64,000 nucleotides of DNA from Hyphodiscus hymeniophilus (lineage: Eukaryota; Ascomycota; Leotiomycetes; Helotiales; Hyphodiscaceae), in assembly GCA_016508695.1 (NCBI GenBank), contig VNKQ01000002.1:1612001-1676000 (forward strand), read 5' to 3'. The notes below the pieces were generated by a model. That model was not told where the DNA came from and made no database searches. It saw only the letters and a program-made list of their open reading frames with translations. This document shows positions 10,718 through 23,134 of this stretch, in pieces; the first letter of the stretch is position 1, and each line of letters opens with the position of its first letter. The position numbers and the translations under genes are program-made.

Positions 10718-11890
10718 TTTCCTGAATGTTTCGAGCAAAGGCAGTGGACGTTTAGAAAGGACAAAGACAATCAAATTGAAGAGGAACAGCAGATTGATCT
10801 TGTATATTTGAACACGATACGGAGAACATCGAAAATGACCGGCATCTAGACCTCGAGCCATATCCTATGCTCTCGCACTCGCTCGCAGGTTGTGGCAAAA
10901 CGTGATGCGATTCGCAAGAAGAGGCTGATATTTCGACAGGCAGTACTTGGCACTCGCCAGTTACATCTCGAGTAATATACGGAAAATTCCAAGGTGGCGT
11001 CAGTCTTTCTCCTTATCTGCACCCCCATCCCCTCCTCCTCTCGATGGTAGTGATAATCTCATGCTTTTACTTTGCGCTCGTTAAGTTTGGCCCGATGCGA
11101 CTCGTGAGGGACAAGATGGTATCATCCCTACGGCAAATGAGAACACACAAGAGCTGCATTTGCTTGGTCGAGAGTCCGATAAGACTCTCACTAGGTTTTG
11201 TGGACGATATGAAAAGCCAAAACTGCAGAAGGGAGGGTGATGTGCATTTGTCAATCAAGATACTGGATGGCGTGACTGGCCTTTCTTGCATGTGCGCCTC
11301 TTGTCGAGGTCGAGTCCGACACCAAACGTTTGTTCATCGAGGAACTCATCCATCGTGGCCTGCGAAGATAGAGCTATGAACACATCAATGGCAGGATATG
11401 AATGAAGTGAGGAGAAGTCTTCTTTGCCTCTAGCTTCCTACTCAATTCGAAGAGAGCGCTATTTGGTTAGGATTACAATCAATGCCAAACGGCGAAGGCT
11501 AGGCAGACTGGACTTTACTTGATGAACAACAATCAATCAATAATGCCTTGGATTCCAGATCGTAAGATAAGATATGTTCAAAAGGGAGAACTGGTTCGCC
11601 ATGATTCGGTTTGAGTTATGTATACTTTTGACAGAGTGACTGATCGGTCGTAATTCCAAGATTCTCTTCAGGACAAACCACTCAGAGCTGCGTACTTGTC
11701 CAGGTCGGCTCGCTTACAGGACCAGCCCATGATTAAGGTTCCGCAAAAATCTATCCTTCCTACTTCTGTACTCACTCACAACAGCAAAAAGAGGAAAACC
11801 CTAGATGTCCTACATTTCATTTGTCTCATAGGAAGCAAGTAACTAGATCTATTGAACGAACAAGCCGTGATACGAGCAAAAAAAAGAAGT
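10718..11890. other. Intergenic, no gene seen
   Basis: Upstream of the MFS permease gene and 3' of the tRNA. A 111-codon plus-strand frame at 11044-11379 resembles nothing I recognise and has no intron or neighbour support. No repeat stands out. Confidence 0.55.
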
Positions 11891-11980
11891 TGCCCCCTCT
11901 CGGAATCGAACCGAGGATCTTGTCATGGCCATAATTCGAGGGATTACGAGTGACACGCATTACCACTGTGCCAAGGGGGC
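11891..11980 (-). tRNA. tRNA-Thr (anticodon CGU), with intron
   Basis: Minus-strand cloverleaf. The acceptor stem is GCCCCCT/AGGGGGC with discriminator A at 11891. The D arm is GCA/TGC around a GTGG-containing loop. The anticodon stem is TGTCA/TGACA, the T stem CTCGG/CCGAG with loop TTCGATT. The loop CTCGTAA gives anticodon CGT (plus-strand 11946-11948), reading ACG threonine codons. An 18-nt intron (11944-11927) sits one base 3' of the anticodon, the canonical site for tRNA splicing endonuclease. The mature length is 72 nt before CCA addition. Confidence 0.95.
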
Positions 11981-12508
11981 AGTGATCCGATTTTTTCTTA
12001 TTTCAATCTATTCCAGTATCATCATCTTCTCCGTAAGAGCGAGGCCCTCATTGGTGGAAACAGAACGGGAGGTGGTGCAACCAGGTCCGGTTCCGCTTAT
12101 GTGCGCTTGGGCACGGACAAGGCACACGGAGGAAGGGAGGAAGTCCCATGATATTAATAATAAGAGTTGTCGAAATCGGAATAACTTTTAGGATTCTTCT
12201 CTCCATTGTCTCCACCTCCGTCGAGCTGTTCCGCTAGCCAGGCACAGGTACGGAGACAGACGTACCGCCGTGGCATGTGACAGCAAGCCTAGAGTGACGT
12301 CGATCATTGGTCCTCCGTCGTTGCTCCGATCAATGCTACAGTATTGAGTATCAACAGCTTCAAAACAGACATACTACCCCATTCTATCCATTCATACGCC
12401 ATTTGGGTTGATCAATGCCTTCAGTCGTCGTCCTCGAGTTGTTGCCCTTCATCATCGTAAAGCAGATGGCACTGTGAGAGCTTCTGGCTATCAAACCGCC
12501 CCGGGATC
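11981..12508. other. Intergenic, no gene seen
   Basis: Upstream of both the tRNA and the ATP-grasp gene. An 88-codon frame at 11925-12191 overlaps the tRNA and is rejected. No clear promoter element beyond pyrimidine-rich tracts. Confidence 0.55.
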
Positions 12509-14074
12509 ATGCTTTCTGTCCCGCTCACCGCGTCCTCCCCTCACCATCTTTACCAACTTCAAAATGTCGCCCTGATCCTCCTCTCAGCCTTCCTGGCCCC
12601 TTTGTGCACTTTTATCGCAGTCGTCAGTCAAATAATATCGCCTTATACGAGGACTGCCAACCATATCAAGCACCATCGAAAATGGCGGGCTGCTTCCTCG
12701 TCCACTTTCCGCCCACGGACAGTGTTGGTGACCGGGATTGGAATGAGCAAAGGCCTTACTGTTGCGCGCGCATTTTATCGAGCAGGTCACCGAGTCATTG
12801 GAGCAGACTTCGAACCATATAATATACCTGTCTGCGGGCACTTCTCAACTTCGATTGACAAATTCTTTCGCCTCACCTACCCTGATACGGAGGAGGATGC
12901 GGAGCAATATACACAGGAGCTGAGAGACATCGTTGAGAGGGAGGGTATCGAGCTATTTGTTCCATGCTCAGGCGTCGCATTCTCTACTGAGGACGCCGAG
13001 GCTGCGGAGATCATTGAGAGGGCGACGAACTGCAAAGTCATACAGTTTGGAGTGACTCTGACCGCGACACTGCACCAGAAACATTCCTTCATTGACAACA
13101 CACGATCGATTGGCCTCAATGTTCCCGATACGCATCTCGTTACCTCCGAAACAGAGGCTCTCACGGTGCTCTTCCCGCCTGAGAAGCCTTGGTCGAAGAT
13201 CGGCATCGGGTATATAATGAAACCAGCGTTGGGTTCCAGTAGGGGAAGTATGATGCTGCTTCCTCGACCTACGATTAGAGAGACGGAATTACATATCAAG
13301 TTTCTGAATCCCACTCCGTTCAGACCGTTCGTTCTACAACAATTCATTTCCGGTCCCGAGTTCTGCACCCACAGTCTCATTATCAACGGCAAGATCCAAG
13401 CCTTTGTCTGCTGCCCCTCCGCGGAATTGCTGATGCACTACAACGCCCTCCCAAACTCCTCGGCACTTTCCAGAGCCATGCTACTCTACACATCAATATA
13501 CGCCAAGAGAACAGGATACATGACCGGACATTTCTCCCTCGATTTTCTAGTCGACGAAAGCGTTGCCAAGAAAGCCGATAAAATCGGTGTCTCTGACTCT
13601 GAAATCGAAGAATTGATGGATAAAATCTACCCCATAGAGTGCAATCCCCGCCCAAATACTGCGGTTGTGCTTTTCGCAGACGAGTCCGAGGACCTCGCTG
13701 AAGCATACCTGTCCATCTTGCCTGGCCATGAACCGAAAGGTATTTCCAATGGCCACCGAGTGGACGCTCTCATCGTTCCGAAGCCGTCTGTTCCGGGATA
13801 CTATTGGATTGGTCACGACCTGGTGACCAGGGTGTTGATTCCGTTGTTGGCGGTACTGAGGTGGGAAATGGGCGTTTGGCAGATGTTGGCGATGTGGATG
13901 GAATTTGTGGAGCATGTGTTATATTGGAGAGATGGCACGTATGAGGTTTGGGATCCCTGGCCTGCTTGGTGGCTCTACGTGGGTTATTGGCCGGGCATGT
14001 TCCTGGTCAGTCTGTGGACTGGACAGTGGTGGAGTCGAATTAACGTGTCTACAACGAAGATGTTTTGGGTTTAG
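12509..14074 (+). CDS. Membrane-anchored ATP-grasp protein
   Basis: Single-exon gene, 521 aa. The order is an N-terminal hydrophobic segment (about 18-44), a Rossmann-like pre-ATP-grasp domain starting VLVTGIGMSKGLTVARAFYR (about 72), the ATP-grasp core, and the metal-binding ECNPRPN (Glu377, Asn379). The C terminus is strongly hydrophobic and Trp-rich and probably contacts the membrane. ATP-grasp enzymes join a carboxylate to an amine or thiol through an acyl phosphate; carbamoyl-phosphate synthase large chain, D-Ala-D-Ala ligase and the mycosporine-forming MysC are relatives. Fungal members often carry such membrane segments, but their substrates are mostly unknown. No methyltransferase or dehydroquinate-synthase-like gene lies nearby, so a mycosporine cluster is not supported. 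Confidence 0.82.
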   Translation: MLSVPLTASSPHHLYQLQNVALILLSAFLAPLCTFIAVVSQIISPYTRTANHIKHHRKWRAASSSTFRPRTVLVTGIGMSKGLTVARAFYRAGHRVIGADFEPYNIPVCGHFSTSIDKFFRLTYPDTEEDAEQYTQELRDIVEREGIELFVPCSGVAFSTEDAEAAEIIERATNCKVIQFGVTLTATLHQKHSFIDNTRSIGLNVPDTHLVTSETEALTVLFPPEKPWSKIGIGYIMKPALGSSRGSMMLLPRPTIRETELHIKFLNPTPFRPFVLQQFISGPEFCTHSLIINGKIQAFVCCPSAELLMHYNALPNSSALSRAMLLYTSIYAKRTGYMTGHFSLDFLVDESVAKKADKIGVSDSEIEELMDKIYPIECNPRPNTAVVLFADESEDLAEAYLSILPGHEPKGISNGHRVDALIVPKPSVPGYYWIGHDLVTRVLIPLLAVLRWEMGVWQMLAMWMEFVEHVLYWRDGTYEVWDPWPAWWLYVGYWPGMFLVSLWTGQWWSRINVSTTKMFWV

Positions 14075-14871
14075 AAATTAGATGGATACCAATTAGAACA
14101 CTCAATATGACCATGAATGAATGAGAGGTACATGTTTAGGTTTTGTGATGAACTTGTGTGAGCGATTCACCGATTTAAAAGAAAAAACCATTCTCAAGCC
14201 TAGGAGACAAACTAAAATGAGATTTACAAAGGATCTTCGACCATCACATCTGACACAATCAAATGCACACCAAGGGTTATGATTTAAAGATATTGACAGA
14301 CTCACTTCAAATAGTCATCTAGTCAAGCTTGACACGGACTTTCTTCGCAGAAATAACCTCTCCATCGTGGGTTCATCATGTGTCCCCTCCTCGACCAGCG
14401 TGTGCAAACAAATATAGAACACTACGCTAATAATCCGTATGAGTTTAAGTCACTGGCTGCTTGCCATGGCGAGGAATGCTCCAGTTTTACAGAACGGAAT
14501 GTCGTTACTGGAAAGCAATACGTCGATGGCAACGATTATGTTATCTATTGCCGACCTAATTATCGGTGTTAATATGGTCTCACCTCTTGGAGTTCTTCGA
14601 CGACGAAGAATCTGACGCTTGTGGCTCCCTTCTCAGCCATATGCAGACCTCTATTGATGAAAGTAATGTTTGAAGCGCTTGCTCGACAGCTTTTGGCCCC
14701 AGATAGCACGATGCTACTTTGTTGAAAGGAACATTTCCGGGGGCCTTGACAGTAAGTACACGTATATGTATTGTTATCTATATGCGAGAGTTGAAATCTT
14801 CAGTCAAATGGATGTAATACTACCACCCCTATATTCATCATAAATGGCACTTCTTTTCAAATACAAGCATA
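14075..14871. other. Intergenic between convergent genes
   Basis: Gene-free stretch between the 3' ends of the ATP-grasp and TAO3 genes. It contains a 64-codon ATG-initiated frame at 14378-14572 with four cysteines but no signal peptide or recognisable family; I do not call it a gene. Confidence 0.5.
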
Positions 14872-17800
14872 TTACAATGCCTCCCCAGGACTCCCAGACT
14901 TAGTCCCAGTCAGATACGCACTCGGCACCTTCGGCACCCTAGGACTTTTCGGCGGTTGGCTCATTCCCCTCCTCTCAGCTCTCAGGCCCTCTCTCATCCG
15001 ATCATTATCCCTCGACCGCCCACCGGTCAGTCTGCGCATCCCCGATCTAGTCCCATGTGCCAAAGGCTTGATCATATTCTCCAGGAAAAAAGATCCTTCA
15101 GGAACGGCATTCCGCTCGTCGTCTCCATCGGAAAACACTTCTTCGGTGTAGTCTTCATCCGAAAGATAGTTTGTCACGTTCGATTGGAAAGACGCCGGTG
15201 CGGACGGCGAAGTGACTGAGCGTGAGTGCAAACTCGGGCGAGTGGAGGGCGCCAACTTGAAGGCGCCGGGATTCATGGCGTTAGAACTCGGTCCTTGTCT
15301 CGTATCCGCAAAACCATTTTGAAATGATGCAGCGCTGGATGTTCGGGCCAGTGATTGATGCAAGATCGGTAGCGTTTGCTCATCATATAGCTGAGCCCCT
15401 GACTCATAACCTTCACTAGCAAAACCCGCTTCTGTGATAGTACGAGAGGATCGCCCGTCGCTGGTCGGACTCTGCAAACTGTCCTCGAAGAAATCGTCTA
15501 GACTGTCTAGCTTTAGTACAAGATCGCCAATGTGGCCGTCCGCGCGTCCTTCGTCAGACATCATGGTTTCTGTTCGTTCGGTTAGGGGAAAATGATCGTA
15601 TTGAAAATAGTCGTATTGAAAATCGTCGACGTGAAATTCTACTTCAGGTGTTGGTGCTGCTTCGGTATCCATATACTCCGCGCTTTGGCACATGTAGAAT
15701 ACAGCATGCACGTTTGCTCGAGTCGTCTCTGCATGCTTGGCAGGGACGGGGATCGACCAGCCTGATTCTTCTGGGATGCCGAACAAGCTTTGCGTGCGTT
15801 CGTATTCCTTCCTGATAGCTTTCGAAGAGGGTCTAGTAATGCTCATTCTCAGGTGGTGCTTGTCCATTGAAGTTCCCGTCATCGTCATGATTTGATCCAA
15901 CACCTCAAGAGCTTGCATACAGAATTCGGTCTGTAGAAGTCTCAGGAGTGGAGAAATGAGATCTGGACCATGAGATGCAATTTCATGTTTCCGCATATCG
16001 ATATCAGGAATGATGACGCAGAGAATTCGCATAGTCTTGACTTTGAACCATGGAATGCTGTTCGTCAAAAAACCCATAAGGAAAGTCAAAGTGCCAAATT
16101 CCCATTGAGGGAAGTAGGCTTCTCGGATAGCAGACACGAGCTGGGCAAGAAAGTCTTTGCTAGCACGATAACGCGAAGCTGCGAATCCACTCAGTGCTCT
16201 AGATATGCTAGTCCATCCTTGTATCTCGGCAACCTCTGCAAGAATAGATGCGGTCATGGCACTCTCAGCATCAATGCTGTCTTGGTCCATTGCGTGTAGA
16301 AATCTTGGGAAATTTGCCAGAACAGCGAAGAGCAACCGGCAATCATCGCCAATCAGGTCGTCATTAGGCAGCTTCACAAGCTTGTTGAGAGTCGAGAGCG
16401 TCAAATCAAGGCAAACTGATGAACGCAGTCCTTTATGGACCAATGGTTGAAGGCCTTCAAAAGCACCTTCCCATCTTGGAGGTCGCCCTTCCGCCAAAAG
16501 TAAACGTGTATTGGAATCTCCGAGGTTGAGCTTCTTCAGAAGCTCGTCCAACATGCCAAGTGCCTCCAAAAATTCGCGTTCATTGATGGTATCCAAACAT
16601 GCGCAGATAGTCCAAAATAGCTGTGGAAACGTGATGAGATCGGCAGGCTCGAGTTTGCAGATTAGTGTCTTGAGAGTTGTCAGGATCTCCATAGAAAATG
16701 TTTGAACATCGGAGTCCTCGTCAGCAATTGTGTTTGATAGCCTTGCGAGCATATCCGCCAGCATTGGCTGATCCAAGCAGGTCAAAATGCACCGGAAGAT
16801 TTGGAAAGAGCGGCATGCTAGATGTCGGACAGGGCAAGATGTAGCCCATGTCAAGGATAATTTGCCCCATTGCTCTTGGATCCCTGGATAGGTGATCTCG
16901 AAATTCTTGACAACTTCAGTCGTGAGCAATTCCATGCCTGCAGGGACCTTATTTTCTTGATCATCCACCTTGCCGTTATTGTCTTCATACGCCCACACGA
17001 CTTTCGTATCGTGTCTACGGACAGATTCGATGAAGTCTTCGATAGACTTCTTTGCGATTGTCTGCCCGTCATCCATCCTAGATATAACCAACTCATGTAT
17101 AAGATGGATGAGCATTTCTCGGGCTTGTTCCTGCACCAGAGGGATATAGTGGTCCCACAGAACAGTCACCACCTGAAGAAGTAATGGGACGTTCTCGGCT
17201 ACGAGCTGAACAGGGGAGACCATCAAATCGACCAGTAAAATTAGCGACAGCTGACCTAAAGAGAACCCAGCTTGCTTGGCCCCAACAGGTAGGGCCTCTG
17301 ACAACTCCGCAAGATAGGGTAGCTTGCCAACATCTGGCGGAGGCGGGATCAGCTCCCGTTTCTCGTTTGGTATCATTGCCTTCGGATTTATTTGCATCAA
17401 AAGAAACTCGACTACCTTCACACCAGCAGGTGTGCTCGATAGAAAGACAACGATCTGCTTCGCATATTCGACGAAATTCTGTTCACGTCGATCCAAACAT
17501 AGCGACATAATGAAGTCCAGCACGAGTTGAACGTTTCCAGCGTGGGGTCCAGTTGCAAGGGCCTGCCACAACGCTTGTACTTCGTTGTGCAAGGCACTGC
17601 TGGATTTGATGGTGATTTCGAATAGATTGGTAAGAAGTACATATGAGGCAGCAGTTGGTCCACCGTTAGGATCAATTTGCAATTCGATGATCTGAATCCA
17701 TGGTAAGATAACAGCAACCATATTGCGTTGCGAACCAGGCTGGAGATCTTTGAAGTAAGCTGTAAATTCCGAGAAAATAAGGAAGGCCAACTCGGAATGT

Positions 17801-20800
17801 TGCTTTGATAAGCGCTTTGAAATTTCAAACTGGGCAAGTTTGTAGACTGCCTTTGTCTTGTCGGAGATACTGATATCGTAGTCCTGGATTTTGGAGTTTC
17901 GTTGCTGCCGTTCCTCTAGCTCTCGAAGGACGTGTGCTGACTTAGACCTGATCTCACTCAACTCGCTTCCAAGAGTGTACAATCCAATGCCTAGTAACTT
18001 CCAAAAAGGCATGGGATAGTCAGCATGTTCGAGAAGGACCTGAGTGATAACCTCGAAGTAGCTTTCTAGGACTTTGGGCACTTCTGCTACATAGCACAGA
18101 GCAATAGAATGTTCCAGGAGATAGGCAAAGTCCTTGTTGTGCACGATTAGATTTTTCAGTGCCCGTTGTCCAATGACATGCATCCGATCGCTTCCAGTAT
18201 TGAAAATCGTCTCGATCCACAAGAGCATTCGCCGGATGTCAAACTGTAGATTTGCTTTGCTCTCAGTGGTGATGCTCAGTGGCCCCCCACACAGTGCAGC
18301 CATGGCACTCAAGGCGGCGGTACGAAGATTCCTCTTTTCAATCTCCATAGCGGCGGTTACTGTTCCTCTTTCTCTAAGTGATTGTTGGTCCATCATTGAT
18401 TGCCGCATAGTGTCCTCTCGTTGACGTATCTGGCTTTGGTTGGGAGAATATCCACACCAATCTTCCATCAGTGCGAATGATGACTTGCGGGATTCAAAGG
18501 TCATCCACCTTGAAGGATCTTGGGTTCGATTGATGCCTTCGAACAATTCTTCCATCAAGCCGCAGTAGTGTCGTCGAAGTTTTTGGAATTCCCAATCCAT
18601 CTGCACTTCCCCATCCATAAGAAACAGCTTCAGATCCTTCGTGTATACAACCAAATTATTCAAAATCCAATCGTCCTGGAACACGCTTGATTCCTTCAAA
18701 AAGGGCGAAGTGAGCCTGTAAACATGTGTGATCTCCGTCCGCAAGAGATCAGTTCGCCTGTTTCTCCGTGGGCTGCTGGCAGTTCGCTGGTGGATTCTGG
18801 CTCTTGCATCATCGTTACAACGACTCACCGCTCCCTGCAATTCTTCAAGTAATGTTTTGTAAATATTGACGTTGATCGAGCCAAGTGCAACGACAACAGC
18901 ATCCCGTATCGATGCTGGTCCAACCGAGAGGAGGGGAATAACGTATTTGAACAGAGATCGAGCAGAGGTAATCTTTTCTTGCGTCTGACTTGGTTTAGAT
19001 CCTTTCCGGAGATGCTGACTGTTCTGTGGCAATGCCACCTGCTGGCCACCCTTATCGCTTAGAGTCGTGCAAGCCACGATGAGATATAACTTCCATTGCT
19101 CAACCAGTACCTCTGGTGGTGTTGTTGAGGATCTCGAAAACACGCGTCCGCTACCAGGCTCGTAACGATCAAATGCCCCATATTGTGGCCCTCTTGATCC
19201 TTCCGACAACGCAACGATGGCTTTGTACATTTGAAGGATACGATTACATATCAATTCTCGGCCCAGAGTGACTGCAAAAGGACATCGGTCGTAGCTTATT
19301 CTGATTAAATTGGGAAAGACCTTGAACCACAAAGTCGCATCGTAGGATATCTCGCTGCTGCATAAATCTATTAGAGCGCTCTGAGAATTGGTCTTCCGCA
19401 GTCCACGTTGAAGTCTGCTTCGTTCTGCCACAGAAAGATGTTCATCATTGAAATCCATCACGCGCATTGAGTCGCCTTCGAGGGTATGAATCAGACGGCC
19501 GTTGTCTTTCCCAAGAGCTGTGTCAAACTCAGTGATAAGGCGTAGGACTGTGATGGCGAAGGAGCGAACCCTTCGGGACTGCGAGCACAGGAAGAACAAG
19601 CCATGTGACTCGACTTCATCGACATGCGCCCAGATCCCCGAGAGATCCAACTGCACGCCTCGCTTATCTGTGCTGCTATCTTCGGAAGCATCAGAAGCGG
19701 CTTCCTTAGTTTTGTGCTTTATCTCCTCGATCCAAATTTCCAACAGCTCGACGTAGAGCTTGAGCGTGCTCTCAATATGCCCAGGTCCTAGCATACCACC
19801 GTCAGACATAGTTGAGTATCTGTCGTCAAAGTTGAAGATAAAACGAGCAAATCCAATCGTCACCTGCTGAGCATGAGACTGCCTAGCAATGGATTTTAAC
19901 GATTGGGCCGATGACTCCGCAATGTTGAATTGGACATGCGCTGTGCCAGTGCATAACAGATTGACTAGCGAATTGAACGGAATATCAGCTGATAAACAGC
20001 GAGGCAAGGCTTGCACCGCGACCAGAAGGAGATCATAAAATCCCTGTCTCTGCTCAGTTGGACTTGGATGGTCATCGCGACGAGCGAAGTTAAACGTCTC
20101 TGCAATGGGTGTCTTGGACACAGGACTGCTGAACTTCTCGTCAAGAACAGCTTGGCCACCGAAAGTGTTGTCACAAATAATTGTGATCTTTCCCAAAATT
20201 TCACAGAACCGGGCATAATACTCTTTGGCAACATCGCTAAGCGCGTTGGTGAGGACGGGACGGGATAAACGATCTTCTCGAGTTGTTGTTGGTGCTGCTG
20301 CCAAGCCTGGAGGACGGCTACGTGGCGAGGCCATGATCGGTGAAGTTGGCAGTCTGTCGGGGGCTAGAATCGGTGGGTAATGCTGTGGGAATGGCGGTCG
20401 GCCTTGGTCTCCCTTCTCGAGATCTGACATTATAGCCAGGAATGATCTAATGCCAATGACCATCTTCTCTGGTTCCAATTGCTCCACCTTTAAGTCCCGA
20501 CCGGACGCAAACAAATCTGCATTTATCAGAGGAAATACAATTGTTCTGAAGCAGTAATCTTGGTGCTTGAATCCGATTATGCGGATGATTTGCGTCAGAG
20601 GCTCTGCTATCGAGGCGGTATCTTGAGATATATACGTTCTCCGTCCAAGAGGCAAAACAAGTCTCATCACTTCGTCTAGCTTTTTCGTGGTAGCATTGAG
20701 CGACTCGGATGTGCGGTAAAGGTATGTCCAAAGCAATCTGGAAATAACTTGCAAGCAAATGGGACGTTGAAAGCGATCTTTGAACTTTGGTTGAAGTGGC

Positions 20801-22551
20801 AGAACAAGTTGAAGCCATTGTGTTGCAAAAGTCTCAGCTGGAGAGACGCAAAGCAAAGTGGCAGTTAATGGGAATGCAATTGACCAGTGACGAGGTTTGA
20901 CGAACATGGAGGCCAGTCGAGGTCCGATCGTTCCCAGAACCTCCGTCCATTTTGGCATGTTCAGCTCCGTATTGGCCTTGGCAGCGACAGGGAGAAGTAA
21001 GATTTCGAGAGCTTGACAATATGCATATTTGAGGCGATGTCCATGAGACTTCGCAAAGAAACGCCCGAGAGAAATCATAAAGTCGCATGACTGGTCCCAC
21101 GCATCCTCTGGATATATCTTGATCCGTATGTGTTTCATCCCTCCAAGAACAAGTTCCATTCTCCCCTCGGCCTCTCTGTTCCCTGGGTTTTTAATAAGCA
21201 GATCCTTTTGCGACTTCTCCAAATCGGCAATGAAGCGATCGACAACGCTCTCAAAGTTGATCTCGCTCATGACTCCAAGTAGTTGGCTAAAGAGGAGCCA
21301 ATTTGCGATCTTCAGTGGCGAGCTATTGAGGGTCTCCACGTCTGCACCTTTCAGTTGCCCGAAAATAATATGCTCAAGCTTGTCCTCCATTTCTGGGGTT
21401 ATGCATGCCAATGTACTTTGGCCAATGACCTCCATCAAAACCCGACAAAGTATGTAAATTGATGTACTAGAACGACGTTCGGCTTGGGCAAGGAACTCTT
21501 GGCGTGCGGCCAGAGAAGGCAGAGTCGCCGTGGCATCCGATTCCGCAATCAAATGAGGTGGCTCTGTATTCCTCCGAAGCAGTTGTCCTGGCATAGCATT
21601 ACCTCGAGACTAACAGAATGAGTCAGAAGCAAAGATTGGAAAGGTATATGGACACACCTGTTGAAGCTGGATACGAGCATCATTTGCAGCATCACTTTTG
21701 TTCTTTCGCCATAGCATCATAGAATCTATCAAGGGTTTCGGTTTCTGGCTTGCAATATGACCCAGCGCTGATATGAGTTGGTCGAAAGTCGGGTCTACAC
21801 CAGGTCCGCATATTTGCTCTATTTGGGGCTCAGGATCAACCGGAATAGTTATACATTGAGTAATCTTCTCTTCGGCTTGGGCAATAAACTACAGTGGCGT
21901 TAGGACGTCCGAGAATGTACAGGTTGAATGAACTGACTGATGTAAATAGCACATGTAGGGCATATTCTCCAACGGTCTTCAGCTCCCCCTTATGGTGCCT
22001 CGAATTACTGTGGTGATGGTAACCATGATCTCTGCGACTTTTGCCACTGTGCATACGTTCTACCCTCTTTTGTGTATTGGACGTAATATCTGTTGCAATA
22101 GAACCTCGATCTGGGACTAGAGTTGTGTTCGAACTGAAAGAGGCACCGCTCGTCATACTAGACATCGACATGGCGGACGCAAACGCTGGATCGCCCATGG
22201 ATGCATCAGGCCTCTCTCCACCAGCGGCTGCTATGATCTGAGGGCTCAGCGGACTGTTTGAACTGGCGTAGCTCCCATTCCTGGAGTGTTGCACTCCGTG
22301 GACAATGCTGGTCTGCCGGTGGTGAGATTTCGAGTCTGCTAACCTGTTTCCAGGATGTAGACGTGGAGACAGGCTCGAAGGCTGCAGTTGTAAGTCCGCT
22401 CCTCTGCTTTGAAGGCTGGCTGGTGAAATTTGGGTGGAGGAGGGGTCCGATCGAGGATTCGTAGAGTAGGGTTTCACTGTCGCATTCCAGACGTCTATGT
22501 CGATTGGCGAGAAGGATGCAGCTGCTCTTTCGCTCGGGCGATCCGGAGAGG
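14872..22551 (-). CDS. TAO3: Tao3/Pag1/Mor2 (Furry-like) cell morphogenesis protein
   Basis: Giant scaffold of the RAM/MOR network that works with the NDR kinase Cbk1/Orb6 in polarized growth and septation. Supported exons: 22551-21938, 21888-21658 and 21609-14872 (introns 49 and 48 nt), about 2,526 codons, matching the roughly 2,200-2,600 aa of fungal Furry proteins. A Ser-rich disordered N terminus (about 1-190) precedes KTVGEYALHVLFTSFIAQAE and GVDPTFDQLISALGHIASQK, the conserved N-terminal block. A very long helical-repeat body follows, and the tail is Ser/Arg-rich. The extreme 5' end is unresolved: the frame has an upstream stop, and a 44-nt intron with a good branch site (22552-22595) probably joins a short first exon. 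One phase-compatible start is ATG 22758, but this is not proven. Confidence 0.92.
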
Positions 22552-23119
22552 CTTGAGGCAAGGGTTAGCTGGGTTTTGCGACGTAGAGGGCTCACAGCGC
22601 GCTGTGGTGGATGTTCTAAAACATCGGACTGGTTAACAGGACTCACTCATATCACGTGCCTCAAACTTTTGCAATGACGGGAGGTATCAGGGATGTTGAT
22701 TGAAGTCCATACTGATGATAGCAGACCTGATGATTAGGATAGTAAAGAGAGCAGCCATCAACTCCTTTCATGGTTGTTGATGGATGTTGCTGGATCAGCC
22801 TCTCACCGTTCGAAGGGATAAACCATCGCCGGTACTGAGCAACAGCCAATAGACAGTCCAAGTGTCGAGACCCTAGTCAACAGGAGCTCGAATGAGCAGA
22901 GAGAGGCATTGATATCACATTTCACAGGAGCGCTTGGAGAGGATTCGAGGGAGGAATGAGGCCAATCCTTTCTCGCGACTTTTCTAACTTTTGTGATATG
23001 TTTTCTCCTTTCGTTTCCAACTTTGGATGTCAGCTTGTCGAGACGAGGAAGATTACCACATGTAAGGTACGCCGCTCGAAAAGGAGGTGGGGTAAGAAGG
23101 AAAGCTTCCAGAACTTCTT
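22552..23119. other. TAO3 5' end and upstream region
   Basis: Likely contains the unresolved first exon(s), 5' UTR and promoter of TAO3. Normal base composition continues right up to the LINE target site at 23120, with no sign of RIP spreading outward. Confidence 0.55.
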
Positions 23120-23134
23120 CGGTCAGTGCCGAGT
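23120..23134. repeat. Target-site duplication of LINE, left copy
   Basis: CGGTCAGTGCCGAGT, repeated at 30114-30128 with one C-to-T change (in a CpA context, as RIP would cause). It abuts the (AAAC)n tail of the LINE. Confidence 0.85.

Noticed and set aside
14378..14572. 64-codon frame with four cysteines
   Set aside because: No signal peptide, intron or family match; it lies in a convergent intergenic gap.
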